Shown: positions 47,343 through 58,480 of the stretch, piece after piece
How positions within the stretch are numbered: position 1 is the stretch's first letter
Layout: the number at the start of each line of letters is the position of its first letter
The notes under the pieces: generated by a model
The model's input: only the letters and a program-made list of their open reading frames with translations
The model's database searches: none
Told to the model about the DNA's origin: nothing
Origin: Spirometra erinaceieuropaei
Lineage: Eukaryota > Platyhelminthes > Cestoda > Diphyllobothriidea > Diphyllobothriidae
Length of the DNA: 64,000 nucleotides
Reading direction: 5' to 3'
NCBI GenBank assembly: GCA_902702965.1
Contig: CACRXP010000430.1
Coordinates: forward strand, 53,581-117,580
Position numbers and translations under genes: made by a program

Positions 47343-47426
47343 GTGAGCTGTCAACATGATATGGTTTTGCGCTGCCCGTATTTTCGCATCTGTTAAATAG
47401 TTTCTAAGCGCATTTTGACTTTTTAG

Positions 47427-47609
47427 AATCCCTGTTGGGGAGACTCCGGCGCTGGTGTCTACTGCAATGGAGGCGAGGGAGCATGGTTCCTATATGGAGT
47501 CCTCAATCGAGGGGATTTCCTTTGTGGGGGTCCCTTTGCCACGAGTACAAACATATTTCCCCACCTAGAATGGATCACGAAAATAGTTACGCCAAATCCA
47601 GTTTACTGA
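47427..47609 (+). CDS. Trypsin-family peptidase, exon d: catalytic Ser195, C-terminus
   Basis: Short intron (84 bp), acceptor TTTTAG ending at 47426. It reads NPCWGDSGAGVYCNG, then LYGVLNRGDFLCGGP and FPHLEWITKIVTPNPVY, and stops with TGA at 47607. GDSG carries the nucleophile. By alignment residue 189 is Asn rather than trypsin's Asp, GGP after the serine is GAG, and the usual SWG (214-216) is NRG, so S1 specificity should be unusual. The mature domain plus light chain is about 273 residues, normal for the family. Confidence 0.92.
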   Translation, partial: NPCWGDSGAGVYCNGGEGAWFLYGVLNRGDFLCGGPFATSTNIFPHLEWITKIVTPNPVY

Positions 47610-47748
47610 AGTGAATCCAGCGTGATATAGATTTGTTAAGAGAATTGATGCGAATGTCATTCCAATTTTCTAACTGCAAACTGTTGCGGATCGTATGTTG
47701 GTTTTTTGACTGGGATTACATTTTTCTGTTAAACGCATGGTATTAACA

Positions 47749-47754
47749 AATAAA
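47749..47754 (+). terminator. Polyadenylation signal AATAAA of the peptidase gene
   Basis: AATAAA 140 bp after the stop codon, in AT-rich sequence and followed within about 20 bases by GT-rich sequence. It is the first canonical signal downstream of the coding end. Confidence 0.6.
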
Positions 47755-48300
47755 CAAAATCGGTGTTTTATATTTTATTATGATGGGCTACTCAAAGTCA
47801 TTAGCGTAGCAAGCGCGCTTGTATGAACATTCAGTTTATGACATCGGCTTTAAACGTTTTTTACCACCGAAAACTAAGATATGTGTCAGGCGTTACGATT
47901 CAAATTGAGATATGTGTATGCAGCCGTATCTGATGGGCGTAAGACTGTTGGGGTTGGGGCTAAGGGTTATAATAAGGGGTTAGAGTGAGGGGTTGTTGTT
48001 AGGGGTCAGGACGACTGTTTCTCAACCACTCAAAGCAAAACCGCACATTCCCAATAGCTTTTATTTTGCATACAATTACTTGGCCTTATCGCCTTTGAGT
48101 ATCTTGGCTCCACCTATAAAAACCCTACTACGATCGGTCCCATATTACACTTGGCTGGGGGTTAGTTTACCTCAGGTGAGGCTACGTAACCTTATCTGAC
48201 CCAATCCGAATTCCTCGTAATAATGTTCCACAATATCGATATACCTATTGGGAAGTAAGGTTTCTTGTCACTGTAACATAACGCTGTGTTTTGTCTAACT
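47755..48300. other. Intergenic sequence
   Basis: No gene recognised. It contains a G/T-rich patch at about 47940-48010 (GGGGTTGGGGCTAAGGGTT-like), probably simple sequence. Confidence 0.5.
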
Positions 48301-48309
48301 GTGCAGGTT

Positions 48310-48905
48310 AGTTGATTGGTGAGCACACTCGGATCTCGTGAAATGCAGTGAGGAATTCAGGAGACGACGATTCCTAGAACAAGAAGTGTACTGGCCTGAC
48401 GTTTGAGATTCTTACTCGAATCCATAGTCAGACGCAATTGTGGGTAATGATAGTGGAGGCAAATAGAGGGCAGTATTAACAGTACGAAGCTGCCGTGGGA
48501 CCACAAATGTACTATAATTAATAGATAAAATAAGATAGCTCTTGCGATCACCGAGGGGGGTCTTAATTGACACGTTCAAGGCTCATCAGTCTGCGTGCGA
48601 GTTGTTAACTGCCGCGACTTCACCATACATGTTTGATGCTGGCATGACAATTAATCGGCCATTTAGCTCGCTGTCACTAAGATTGTTGCCCGCCGCGAGC
48701 TATCCAAGGGACTGATTTCTCTGTACAGGACAATTCTCCATTAAATATGGAAACGGGGGTTATTGCGCTTGTTGATGGATTGCGGGACTGAGAACCATGA
48801 CTCGAGCGGCTCACGCGGTTGCCACCTAGGCAAGAAAAAATTTTCACTGTGCATGAATGCACCCGTTGCATGTGCCTCAACGAGGTGCCTGCAGATCGCA
48901 AAATC
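48310..48905 (-). pseudogene. PLE C-terminal fragment, antisense
   Basis: The minus strand reads LVEAHATGAFMHSENFFLP, then EPLESWFSVPQSINKRNN, matching FKFDEAEILARG and ELLESWFTGPQSINKCND of the PLE at 30.4 kb. The 3' tail at 48429-48360 (minus TCAAACGTCAGGCCAGTAC) matches the PLE tail near 31690. The RT is absent and the frame is broken. Confidence 0.66.
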
Positions 48906-48969
48906 TGTCCACGACAATCTGTGAATGAATCAGACGTTTTTTAGAGGTATGTGAATTCCCAAAGCAATA

Positions 48970-49509
48970 TTCAGCATATAAGTTGACGAGCACACATCGT
49001 TTTCGATAAATTCAGCGGTGACAAAGATATTATCCACATAACGACCGTAAGGTTTAAGCATATCCGTCGATCACACACACTGAAGGAAAATTTTGTTCCC
49101 GAAAGCTCCTTTACAAAGAGACGCTGCAAGTGAACTCCTAAGAAGACGTCTTGATCAAGTTGTCTCGAGATCCTTCCCAACAGCAAGTGTCCGAATATCA
49201 CACTCCACTAACTCAATTTTACGCGCAGAAGGCAAGGATAGGCTGCCAACTCAGACCACCTCAGTGTGCTTTTATTCATTCATTTGTTCCTATGGAGCAA
49301 TCTATATTGGTCGTACGAGCCGATGTCTTCCCAAAAGAATACGAGAACACCTCCTTGCATGGCTAGCAAAAGACGAAATTAGGGAAATAGACAGCGCCAT
49401 CCTTGCATATGCAGATGATTCAGGACATCGTGTGGCCCCCGCTGAAGCATTTCGTGTGATTTTTAAGGTTCCCGCCAGCTACCCTAAGTGCCTGCTAGCA
49501 ACAGCATAA
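48970..49509 (+). pseudogene. PLE GIY-YIG endonuclease fragment, sense
   Basis: The open frame from 49093 reads LLRRRLDQVVSRSFPTASVR, then the nuclease FYSFICSYGAIYIGRTSRCL and PKRIREHLLAWL, ending FRVIFKVPASYPKCLLATA. It belongs to the same subfamily as the antisense fragment at 16240, not to the 30.4 kb type. The frame is open over 138 codons, so decay is modest. It is truncated before the RT, and lies back to back with the antisense fragment at 48310. Confidence 0.76.
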
Positions 49510-50369
49510 GCGGCCGGCATCAGCTTAGAAAAGCCGATTCTATGCGCCTAGAAGAACCTAGGTCACGCTTTGCGCTTACCGTGATCAAAGGTAGGCTGAG
49601 CACATGCAACTTTCTGCCCTTTTCGCTCTTGCATAGCCTGTATTTTAAAATTAACTTTTATTGATTTTTCGATCACTGGCATGTTTGACTATACCCCGTT
49701 CCCATAAAATTGTACTGGCCTAAAGAGAATTTATCGAAAGCGATGTGTGCACGCCAACTTATATTCTGTTTTTGTGTTTGGTTTGGGTGCAGTGATTGAA
49801 TGCTAGAAAAAGTGTTTCTTGCATCTATTTCCCATACGAACAGCAAACCTATGGTCCATACAAGATAATAGATTTTTGTCTCATGGCCATTACTTGGATG
49901 TGGCATACTTCCTCCTTAAAATATTATTTATACTCCTAAGTTACTAGTAGAGCCCAGTGTAGAAATGGACGGCACTATCAGCGCATTAGAAGTTTAACAT
50001 CAAATTGCGTAGTATTAACAAAATTGTTGTACTTCCTCCAGTGTACTGTATGACCTTATTCCAGCAAGTGAATCTTATAATGTAGGTTGTAAGCATACAA
50101 TCCGTGTTAGGCATGTAGAACCCCGTATCCCCTTGTCATGACCGTGACTGGCCTCTGACGTATGAACGTCCATGTTGAAGCACCAGTATGTAGTCACAAA
50201 ACGAACAAGTGTTCAAACGCAAAATATGTTGATTGACCTCAGCCCATTCCATTTTAACGGAAAAACAACAGTTGTTCAAACCGTCAGTATTCATTTACCA
50301 AATGCATTGAATCAACGTTTTGATAACGTTTAGAAAGACAATCTTCTGCAAGCGTGAATTTGAGCGAAA
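49510..50369. other. AT-rich intergenic sequence
   Basis: Nothing recognised on either strand. Confidence 0.5.
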
Positions 50370-50690
50370 CCTGGGTGTTGAACCTTTGAAGTTCCTGTTT
50401 GTAACAAGAAAGCGAATTATATCGAAAGTTTGAAAATGGAAACATGAAACGGATACTGAATTTTTTTCCGAAACCAGTCAGATAAACGAATTGCTTCATA
50501 TGTAAACAACGTTAGCACTACTGAATGTGCCATACCGTAGTCAGTCTATAAATAATTGGTGCAATCTCAATTTCTGCGGGAGACGAATTGAATCCCAGAA
50601 CTCATGCTCAACGGACTTGGGATAATAACGAAAAACAAACGTTACTGAACTTCATGCAGTAATATAATAACATTAGTAGACTGAGAAATA
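50370..50690 (+). repeat. Dispersed repeat D, copy 2
   Basis: Second copy of the 43475-43800 repeat, 6.9 kb away in the same orientation and on the other side of the peptidase gene. Scattered substitutions and indels. Confidence 0.7.
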
Positions 50691-50709
50691 CAATGTTCTG
50701 CAAGCCTGA

Positions 50710-50995
50710 TAATCAGACTACCGCACTAGATAAGAATGCTTCTGTCCCACATAGCGGGCGAAGTCCTGACATGTGCGTGATATCGTCGGTGACTGCGCAC
50801 AAATGAACACTGAGCTGACCGAGGAGTTTGGACTGAATTGACAGTCCGCGCTCTTTAGGGCCATGCCTTATAGTGCGCCGTAATAATGTCACGCACGTCA
50901 GATTGTTTACAGTGACGAAAATGCGTTGACAGTTGACCGCACTCTCTTCACTTTCCCCTGCACTAATCGATTGTATGGGCCGGTCAGCCAACTAA
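50710..50995 (-). repeat. Dispersed motif shared with 40.1-40.4 kb
   Basis: CGTCAGATTGTTTACAGTGA at about 50888 resembles AGTCAGCTTGTTTATAATGA at about 40152, and more weakly 40360-40430. On the minus strand both give frames with similar peptides (CQRIFVTVNNLT versus CIFVIINKLT). The nature is unknown; a decayed coding repeat is possible. Confidence 0.45.
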
Positions 50996-51233
50996 TGCCG
51001 AGAATGTTATAAACGACTAACGGAACTTGATGTAACCTGTCTGCTCCTACCACGTGTGCGAACTGCCGAAGAGAAAGAGGGAGAGAGGAATGAGCTTTAT
51101 ATTGAAATCATATGTTCAAAATTTTCAGCAAAAAGTTGGCTCCTTTCACTATGGGCAGTAAATAAGTTAATAGATTATTCAAGAGTCAAAGTTTAACACA
51201 AAGAAACGATTATTATGGGGATAGTTCAAGTCT

Positions 51234-51298
51234 TAGCTTCTGTATTTCTGTCTCTTCGCACGTAAGATAGCGCGCTAGGAATGGCAATACAGAAGCTA
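51234..51298. other. Perfect 13-bp hairpin near the LINE 3' end
   Basis: TAGCTTCTGTATT at 51234-51246 is the exact reverse complement of AATACAGAAGCTA at 51286-51298, with a 39-base loop. It lies just past the coding end of the antisense LINE, where 3' stem-loops can serve RT recognition. Confidence 0.6.
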
Positions 51299-51305
51299 GA
51301 AAAGC

Positions 51306-53340
51306 CTATGTGCGACAGGATATAAGACGGAAGTTGCGGCGCATCGGACGGGGAGACTTGGCAGACATAAGATCGGAATGTAGGGGATGGGCAACGCCAT
51401 CTAGAATTCGACCAGCAAATTGCTTGACCGTATTGAAGTGTCGTTGTAAGATAGTGTCAACTAAAAAAATATAAGAAACACCAGCAGCAGAAGAGAGCAT
51501 GCGGAGGATTCGTTTCAAAATTAAAAGATCCTTTTTTAACAAAGCAGGAAAAATGACAGGAGAACAGTAGAGGATAAGAGGACGAATGCAGGCATCAATG
51601 GATCGCCAGACTAAGAGTTGAGGTGTGTGGTAGGAACGCAAACGACGTATGTAGTAAAGAAGCTTACGAACTTTAATAAATAGGGACTCAATATGGAGGG
51701 AAAATGAAAGATTTGAGGACAAAGTAACGCCGAGGTACCTGAAAGAGGATATTTCTTTAGGAAGAATGTCAGAGGAACCAGGGTTAGGAGAGGGCCGCAG
51801 TCGAAAAATACACTGGACGGATTTTTGGTTGTTAATTAGGAGACCATTTTCCTCTGACCACGCTAGGACATGGTTTAGGCCATCCTTTAGAGACCGGAGT
51901 GGTGTCTGACTTTTGAGAGGGTGTCCAACAACCACATCGTCAACATACTTGACCAGAAGACAGTCATTAGGGGACCTGAGATCATCAGTGTGGAGGGAGA
52001 AAAGGTGAGGGATAGAATGGAACCTTGAAGAACACCGCAGTCATTGGGAGGGGTCGAAGATTTTCGCTTGCCAGATTGGACAAATTGGGTGCGGAAGGTA
52101 AAATAATCGCTCAGCCAAGAGACGACCCAGCCTGGAGAACCACATGCGGAGGTTTTGGAAAGGAGAAGAGGGCGCGGGACGGTATTGAAGGCGGAGGAGT
52201 AATCAAGAAAAGCGCACGCATACTCGCGGCAACCCTTGTCTAATGCTTATAGAGCAGAGTGGACCACAAGAGCGACAGTATCTAAAGTGCTCCGTTTAGC
52301 TTTGTATGCAAATTGTAAGGGGTCGGAAAAACTGGAAGAAAAAGGCTTTATGATATCAAGGGCAACTCTTTCAGCAAGCTTTAGTATTGCAGAGGGGCAG
52401 GCGATTGGGCGAAAAGATTTAGGACCAAAGTTAGCAGGCTTTTTAGGGATGGGAGTGATTCTCACTGTATGCCAGGCGTCGGGAATCTTGGACTCCATGA
52501 AAGACATATTGATTAGGTGCGTTAAAATAGGGGCTATCTGAGAACTGCAAGATTTAAGAAGAAAAGGCGAGACACCATCCGGTCCGGCAGCTGTTGATCC
52601 ACGGACCTTTTTAAGGTGGTTCTCTACTGTTGCCAAAGACAAGGGTTGGAATGTACTCGGTGATAGGGGAATGTCTTCTAAGGGAAGATGGGAGTCATTG
52701 TGACTAAATATAAAATGTTTATTTAGGGAGTCTAAATCTGCATCCACATGCACCAGCGTGTTGCGATGGCCAGTGAGACGCTTAAGATTTTTCCAAATCT
52801 TAGCTGAGGAAGGAGGGAAAGGGGGGGGAGTAAGAAGAGGAAAAAAGTTGGCTGACAAACAGGCTATTTAGCCTGTCAATCTCTGTTTTTATTAAGACGG
52901 TAACGTCCTTAAGGTTATCACGTAAGCCTAGCTTGTGAAAGAGTTCTTTTTTACGTCTTAACGATTTCAGATAGGGGGGAAGAAATTCTATCCGGTCGTA
53001 CCATAACAGTATCAAAAGGGCAGCCAATATCGAAAAAGTCAGTTAAAAACGCTGTCAGGTTGGAAGAACAGGATTCAACATTAGAATGTTCAAGGAAAGT
53101 GGGGATGGTAAGAGAAATGCAAGTGTGAAGCATGAGAATGTTTTGGGCGAACGTGTTGCGAACATTAACCTTTCTCTCAGGCTTGGCAAGCAGTGCACGT
53201 TTTGAAGTGGAATAGATTTTTGGAAGACACAATAAAGTGGAATGGTCAGAACCTGACAATGGAGGCCTGTTTTTTACGCAAAAAAGCTTGCTGTGGTTAG
53301 TCAAATCTAACGGATAAATGAGATGACTATAGATATATTA
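51306..53340 (-). pseudogene. Antisense LINE ORF2 (endonuclease end plus reverse transcriptase)
   Basis: Minus strand, in order: NRPPLSGSDHSTLLCLPKIY (end of an APE-type endonuclease with GSDHS, about 53275); TAAGPDGVSPFLLKSCSSQI and IPDAWHTVRITPIPKKPANF (RT fingers, about 52600-52440); FLDYSSAFNTVP (motif A, about 52200); CGVLQGSI (motif B); KYVDDVVVGHP (motif C, about 51940); HVLAWSEENGLLINNQKS; and FRYLGVTLSSNLSFSLHIES. Damage visible: frame changes near 52830 and 52000, and a stop near 52242. Otherwise it is well preserved, so a fairly young CR1/jockey-type insertion, 5'-truncated. Confidence 0.85.
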
Positions 53341-53589
53341 CCAACACGATTTCAACAGTTCCTTTGTTACGCATCACAGTTGACCCATATGGAAATTTTC
53401 ACAGTCCGAATGCGGTGAAAAACGTTTTTCGCAATTATTTTGCGAATATCATATCCCTTTCTCATTTATGTTCCATTATTAGATTTATGAATTCTTTTTA
53501 CTAAGGCTGCAAGCAAAGTTTTCCAATATAACTATTTTACCTTACATCTTTACCGTCTAAATGGAGTTTTCAGGGCTTCTGTCGTTTAC

Positions 53590-54170
53590 TCCAAATGTAC
53601 TGACTGATACTGACTGACTGTCTGACCCGTCTTTTGCATAACGCACCAGAATTTCAGACGACAAGGGGAACTGCTCGTAGCTCACATGCACCAGATGGGT
53701 TACAACCAGAGAGGGTCGAGGGAGGCACACCCGTTTTACGTGAAAACTCTCTTACTCGTGGTTGTGGTGTGCGATGACTGAGGTATTTATGTGGGTCGCA
53801 TGTGCAAATGCGATGTGATATGACGATGTGGTCTAGCATGTAACGGCTTACCGCGGGTTTTTATGCGGGCGAATTGCACCAAGAAGTCTATACGACGGCT
53901 GAATTTGCAAGGGCAGTGCGGACACTTGAGGCAATGGCGACAGGCATATTTTGATGTTCCAGGTACTGGTTGGCCAGTCGCTGTAAGGTGAATATGGTAG
54001 TAACCGACCAGTCCGACGTGTAATGTGCATGCGCGGGGGCATCTTGAACAAGATAGGTTGGGCGTGACAATCTCGATCCCGATGTCAATGCTGCATCTGG
54101 GGATTTAACTGGTGGATGGGGAGTGGACAGTGTAGGATACGCGAAATGCGCTATCAGCAACACCCCAACT
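53590..54170 (-). pseudogene. LINE tail with degraded C2H2 zinc finger
   Basis: The minus strand reads YACRHCLKCPHCPCKFSRRI and then DFLVQFARIKTRG (about 53965-53870). This is like the CPHC-RTF-RIGLVGHLRIH fingers that close the diphyllobothriid LINE ORF, with the histidines lost. A TGACTGACTGAC simple repeat lies at about 53599-53622. Confidence 0.5.
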
Positions 54171-55729
54171 ACATATGGCCGGAGAATTCAGGGTTACTGT
54201 TAGAATTAATAATTAAATGTCAAACGATCTGATCACGCGATACACGTGTCGCGCGGAGAAACTTCTGCAGGGTTGTGTCTGTTCATCAAAACAAACGGTA
54301 CAGTGAAAGGAAAGTGAACAAGTAGTCAGAGGCAAATTAGTCTGCCATCTGGACACAGTTATTCTGTAAGTAGAAGAATTATGAAATGTGAAAGGTGGGC
54401 TTGTTGTGCCGATGTTACAGTTAATTCCGCGCTCGTGTATATGGATACACGTCCATTCAACACAGATGCCTGCCAATATCTGCAAAATATCCGACCTACT
54501 GTGTGGCATATCGGCACAATCGGAACACTTTGATCAGCTTCCCCTGATCTCCGACATTCCTCGGTATGGCTGATCGTTTATTCAACGTCAGTTGACGTGT
54601 GAAATCCTGAGACTTCTTAGGCCTACTATTTTGCCGCAAAACCGTATAACATGCTACCAACAAAACAAATTGCTTCATTCTTCATTTACCCTCTCTCCGC
54701 CCACAATATAATTTCGGAGCAAATCCCGCATATTTATCACCGCGTACTTCTCCTCCTCCTCCTCCTTCTTAAACGCATGTTTACCATAGACCAGAAACAA
54801 GGATGCAGCATAAAGGCCGTCTCAGTTTGGTAAAACGCTTCACAGAAACTGTTGTACATCGTGATCATGATAATAACGTCCCCTTTCTGACGAACCATAA
54901 AAGCAATGAAGCCGGTAGATAGAAACAATTTAAAGTGAACGGTCTGATATATCGGAAGCTGCTGCAATGGCCTGTATCAGTAAAACATTTTATTATACAG
55001 TGCTGACTTTTAGAGATAATTAGAAGGCTAATATGGGGAAGCTAATTTAGAATTTACCAAGACTGGACGTCTATAGTTTTTAACAGTTTATCGATTTCAG
55101 CACTTACGATTTGACGCCAACTTAGGTGGGGGTTTGTGGTTCTGCAGTATTGGGAACCTTCGATTTTCTCTTATTAGATTTGTGATACTGCTACACAGTG
55201 AATAGACCCAATAGCATCCACGTCGACAGTCATTGAAGATGCGTTAATTCAAGTTATTCGTCACCTAAGAGTCGTGTTACAAACAGGAATCATACGGCCC
55301 CGCTAAGTGGTGCTTAATGTTCAGTCACGTTTCTGTATGCACCAGCACCAGGGTGGAGTATATCAAAAATGTGTGCGTCGAAGCCGGTGACTGTGCATGC
55401 ACTTTTATCGCTCGCATCTTAACTTCCAAAAAAAGACGGAAAACAGAGGTTTGCTCTGACTCGGGGCTTATCAGGTATGTTGCCAGTCACGCCACACCAT
55501 AATTTCTGGCGAAATATGTGAAATCATATTAACCTAAGTGTTTCGGAGATAAAGCGTGGAAGTTCCCATAGTGATCATGGACGACTGCCTGAACAAGTTT
55601 CAGATTTATTTTAGCTGAAAGAATTGCAAGCGAATCCACGGACTGCGTTCACTGTGCTTCATACTGCCAGAGATAGAAACTCACGTTTCTTGACGTCCTC
55701 ACGCCTGTGGGGAGTGTGTGTTTCTTAAT
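54171..55729. other. Intergenic sequence
   Basis: No gene recognised. It contains a short (CTC)n tract at about 54750-54767. Confidence 0.5.
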
Positions 55730-56250
55730 GGGTAGTACCTTTCAGTCGCTGACTGACTGTTTACCCAACCCTTTAAGGGTGATGGTTCAGTAAAATGCAG
55801 GGCTGTATGTAACCCTTCTGGACCCCAAGGTTTGTGAGTGTTTGCTATGCCAGGATCAGGAAACCATGGCCCTCGCAGCCTGGCATGCGCTGGCAGTTCT
55901 CCAATGCCTGGTTTGGCGACATTAGATGCTCTAGCGCTTCCGCCGGGTACACAAGTCATCCACGTGTTTTCTGTCGTTGTTATTGTTAGTCAAAATCCCG
56001 GTCAAGTGTTTGTTGCGGACCAAGGGATGTGGAAGGGCGCTTCATCCACCTGCGTTCTCTCCGCCTTCGGTCCTCCTTGCTCTGTCTTTACACCGGCTGA
56101 ATCTGGGGAGGAGGTGAGAATGCAGTAGATACTGCGCAAGACTTTCCTCACCATAAACTAATTCACGCACAAGTCACCGTGCCTGCTGCAACTGGCTAAG
56201 TAACACACGGTGGACATCGTTGGATGCGATGGTCCATCTAATCACAATTT
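55730..56250 (+). mobile_element. LINE-associated dispersed repeat
   Basis: The start (AGTCGCTGACTGACTGTTTA, about 55745) matches, inverted, the LINE-linked sequence at 42826-42880. Non-coding sequence follows, with ACACGGTGGACATCGTTGGA at 56206, a block I associate with this LINE family. It is probably a LINE-derived 5' or 3' untranslated remnant. Short open frames here are not supported. Confidence 0.45.
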
Positions 56251-58120
56251 ACCTTTCTGTGCATAGCGTTCACTTTATTCTGGTGTCTTCACATTTCCTC
56301 TTTCCCATTCTCATCCTGCGCTCCGTCGCAGGCGCAGCGATCTCCTTAGGCAGACACTCCTTCTAGCCCTATTCTTCATTTTCCGCATCACCTTCGTCCT
56401 TACTATCTTCATCGACTTCATACTTTCACCACTATCTCCTAACTGTATCCCTTGAACCTCAGCTACCTCTGACACTTTACATTATAGGAACTTATCATCC
56501 ATCTAGAATATGATTTACCCCTTCGTATCCACTTCTCCTATCTATCATATGCGCTTTCCTTGTTCACCTCCAAATCCACATTTACCTCGTCCTAAAACGC
56601 CCACAGATCCACACACTAGTCAGCTTTCTCAGTCGTCTGTTGACGGACAGAAAGGTAATCTTATCTGTGGTAAAATCTGCGATTTAACCCTGCGCGCGGT
56701 GTTTGCTCTCGGCACTGCGCAATTACCATCGATAAGGAATGATTGGATCACCACAGAATCAGAGGTGTGTTGTGCGGAAGAAGCACAAAAGAATCACCAA
56801 GGAGCGGTAAGAAATATCCGCCTTATTAAATTGAGAAGATATAACTGCCTTAGCAATCTGCTAACTGTTTGACGGGAGAAATTTAACCTCCTTATACAGA
56901 TTAGACTTTAATTTCGAAGGCTCGATCTTTTAACTAAGAACGTTTAGGTGAAGTGTGGGGAAAGTTGTTAAACATGGTCAAATTGGAAAGGACACTTGTC
57001 AAATAACTGCCACATCGGAAGAAAAGACGTGCTTACTTTAACTGTTTCATCTCAGAAAATGCACTTAACTTCGCAATGTACAATGGACGTTTTGACATGA
57101 CTGATTGACGGTGACGTCATTCCTCTAAACCCCATCAAGATTTTTTGTGAGAAATTTTTTATTTTGTGAAATAAAGAACGATACTGGCTGTAAAATAAGT
57201 CTTCATTCATGGAAAAGGACAGGCATATTATACATTTTCAGTTGCCTTACCGCGGTCAACACAAACGATTAGGAATGCGCGGTGCTATTTGTGAGTATCA
57301 GTTTTCCGGTTGGTAGGGAAAACACATCATTTCACGAGGAATCTGCCAGATAAATCATATAACGGATAGGGTTCGGTAGTTGGTTGGACCCAAGGAAGTG
57401 GAAAATGATATTGAAAAACTATTGCATTTTGAAAAGGTTGGGGACGGTTTTACGGACATACTGGCAGTCTGTCTTATCCGATCCTCAGCGCCAAACTAAT
57501 TAACTACATTAATGCCTTTGTTAATGTTCGTGAGCTGCGTGGGTTGAGTCAAAGTCCACTCAGCGAGACACTCATGCACGCATGTAACGATTACGAGTGT
57601 TGCTGCATTCAGCTCAGTTTCATGACATTCTGCCAAGGCCATTGTGGTGAGCTTCGTCCCCATTCGGCGCTCGCCTGCGTGACAAAACTACACTCACGCA
57701 CGTGCCAATATCGAGCTTGGTGTTGAGCGCGATCGATGGTACCTCAGCAGGCTTGTGGGCCTCCTACGATCGTGAAGCTGCAAATTTCAAACGCGCCTGT
57801 CTATTGGGCACGTATAAGTGGCGCATTCAGCAGTTTGGCTCATTTATTTACACAGATTGTGCCGCCTCAGATCATTATGTTTTATGTTAACTTATTGACT
57901 TGGCAATATTAGTAGTTTACTACGTTCTTTCTTTATTCCATTGACATCATCCATGTGAGCGTATCATACTGTTTGACACTTTGCCTGAGAAGGATACACG
58001 AGTGTACCCTGATTTCGATATCCACAATAGAAACAATAAAGGATTGACTGTCCAGAAATCAAGATCAGTGACGAAATCGTATACGAAGGCTTCAACATAC
58101 CGTCAGTGACCGCCCTCATC
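56251..58120. other. Intergenic sequence
   Basis: A 120-codon open frame at 56510-56872 is proline/serine/threonine-rich at its start and has no recognised motif. Nothing else is supportable. AT content rises after 56900. Confidence 0.45.
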
Positions 58121-58129
58121 TAATACTAT

Positions 58130-58480
58130 TTAAACGTCTGAAATGCGTTTTCGACTAGGAAGGCACACTTAAATGAGATTTTAACACTGAATGATATCTG
58201 GCATAATCCTATGGCTTTAAGTACTAGTCGAAGTACTGCCCTTTGAATGCAAACCTTCGCAACCTCCGGTAAAATCCGCAGTTGTGTAAATACAATTGTC
58301 ATACTGGCATGCATTTTCACATTGAATTTCAATGTCCATATTTATTTAAACGTATTTCATAAAGAAGCATGCACAAAAATATGCTTTCCCATATTTATTT
58401 GGCAGGAAATCACGCCTTTTTCACATATTACACTTGGATAAAGGGTATATTTGAATTTTGGCAGAGAATTCCACTTCGGA
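58130..58480. mobile_element. Distant foldback-element relative, single arm
   Basis: It shares with the 2071-family arms TGAAATGCGTTTTCGACTAG (58139), TGGCATGCATTTTCACATTG (about 58305), the CAAAAATATGCTTTC block (58374) and GGAAATCACG (58405), in the same order and spacing. The opposite arm and termini are not visible. It is much older than the others. Confidence 0.5.

Noticed and set aside
56510..56872. 120-codon open frame as a gene
   Set aside because: Pro/Ser/Thr-rich start, no motif, no splice or promoter context, and it follows repeat-derived sequence.
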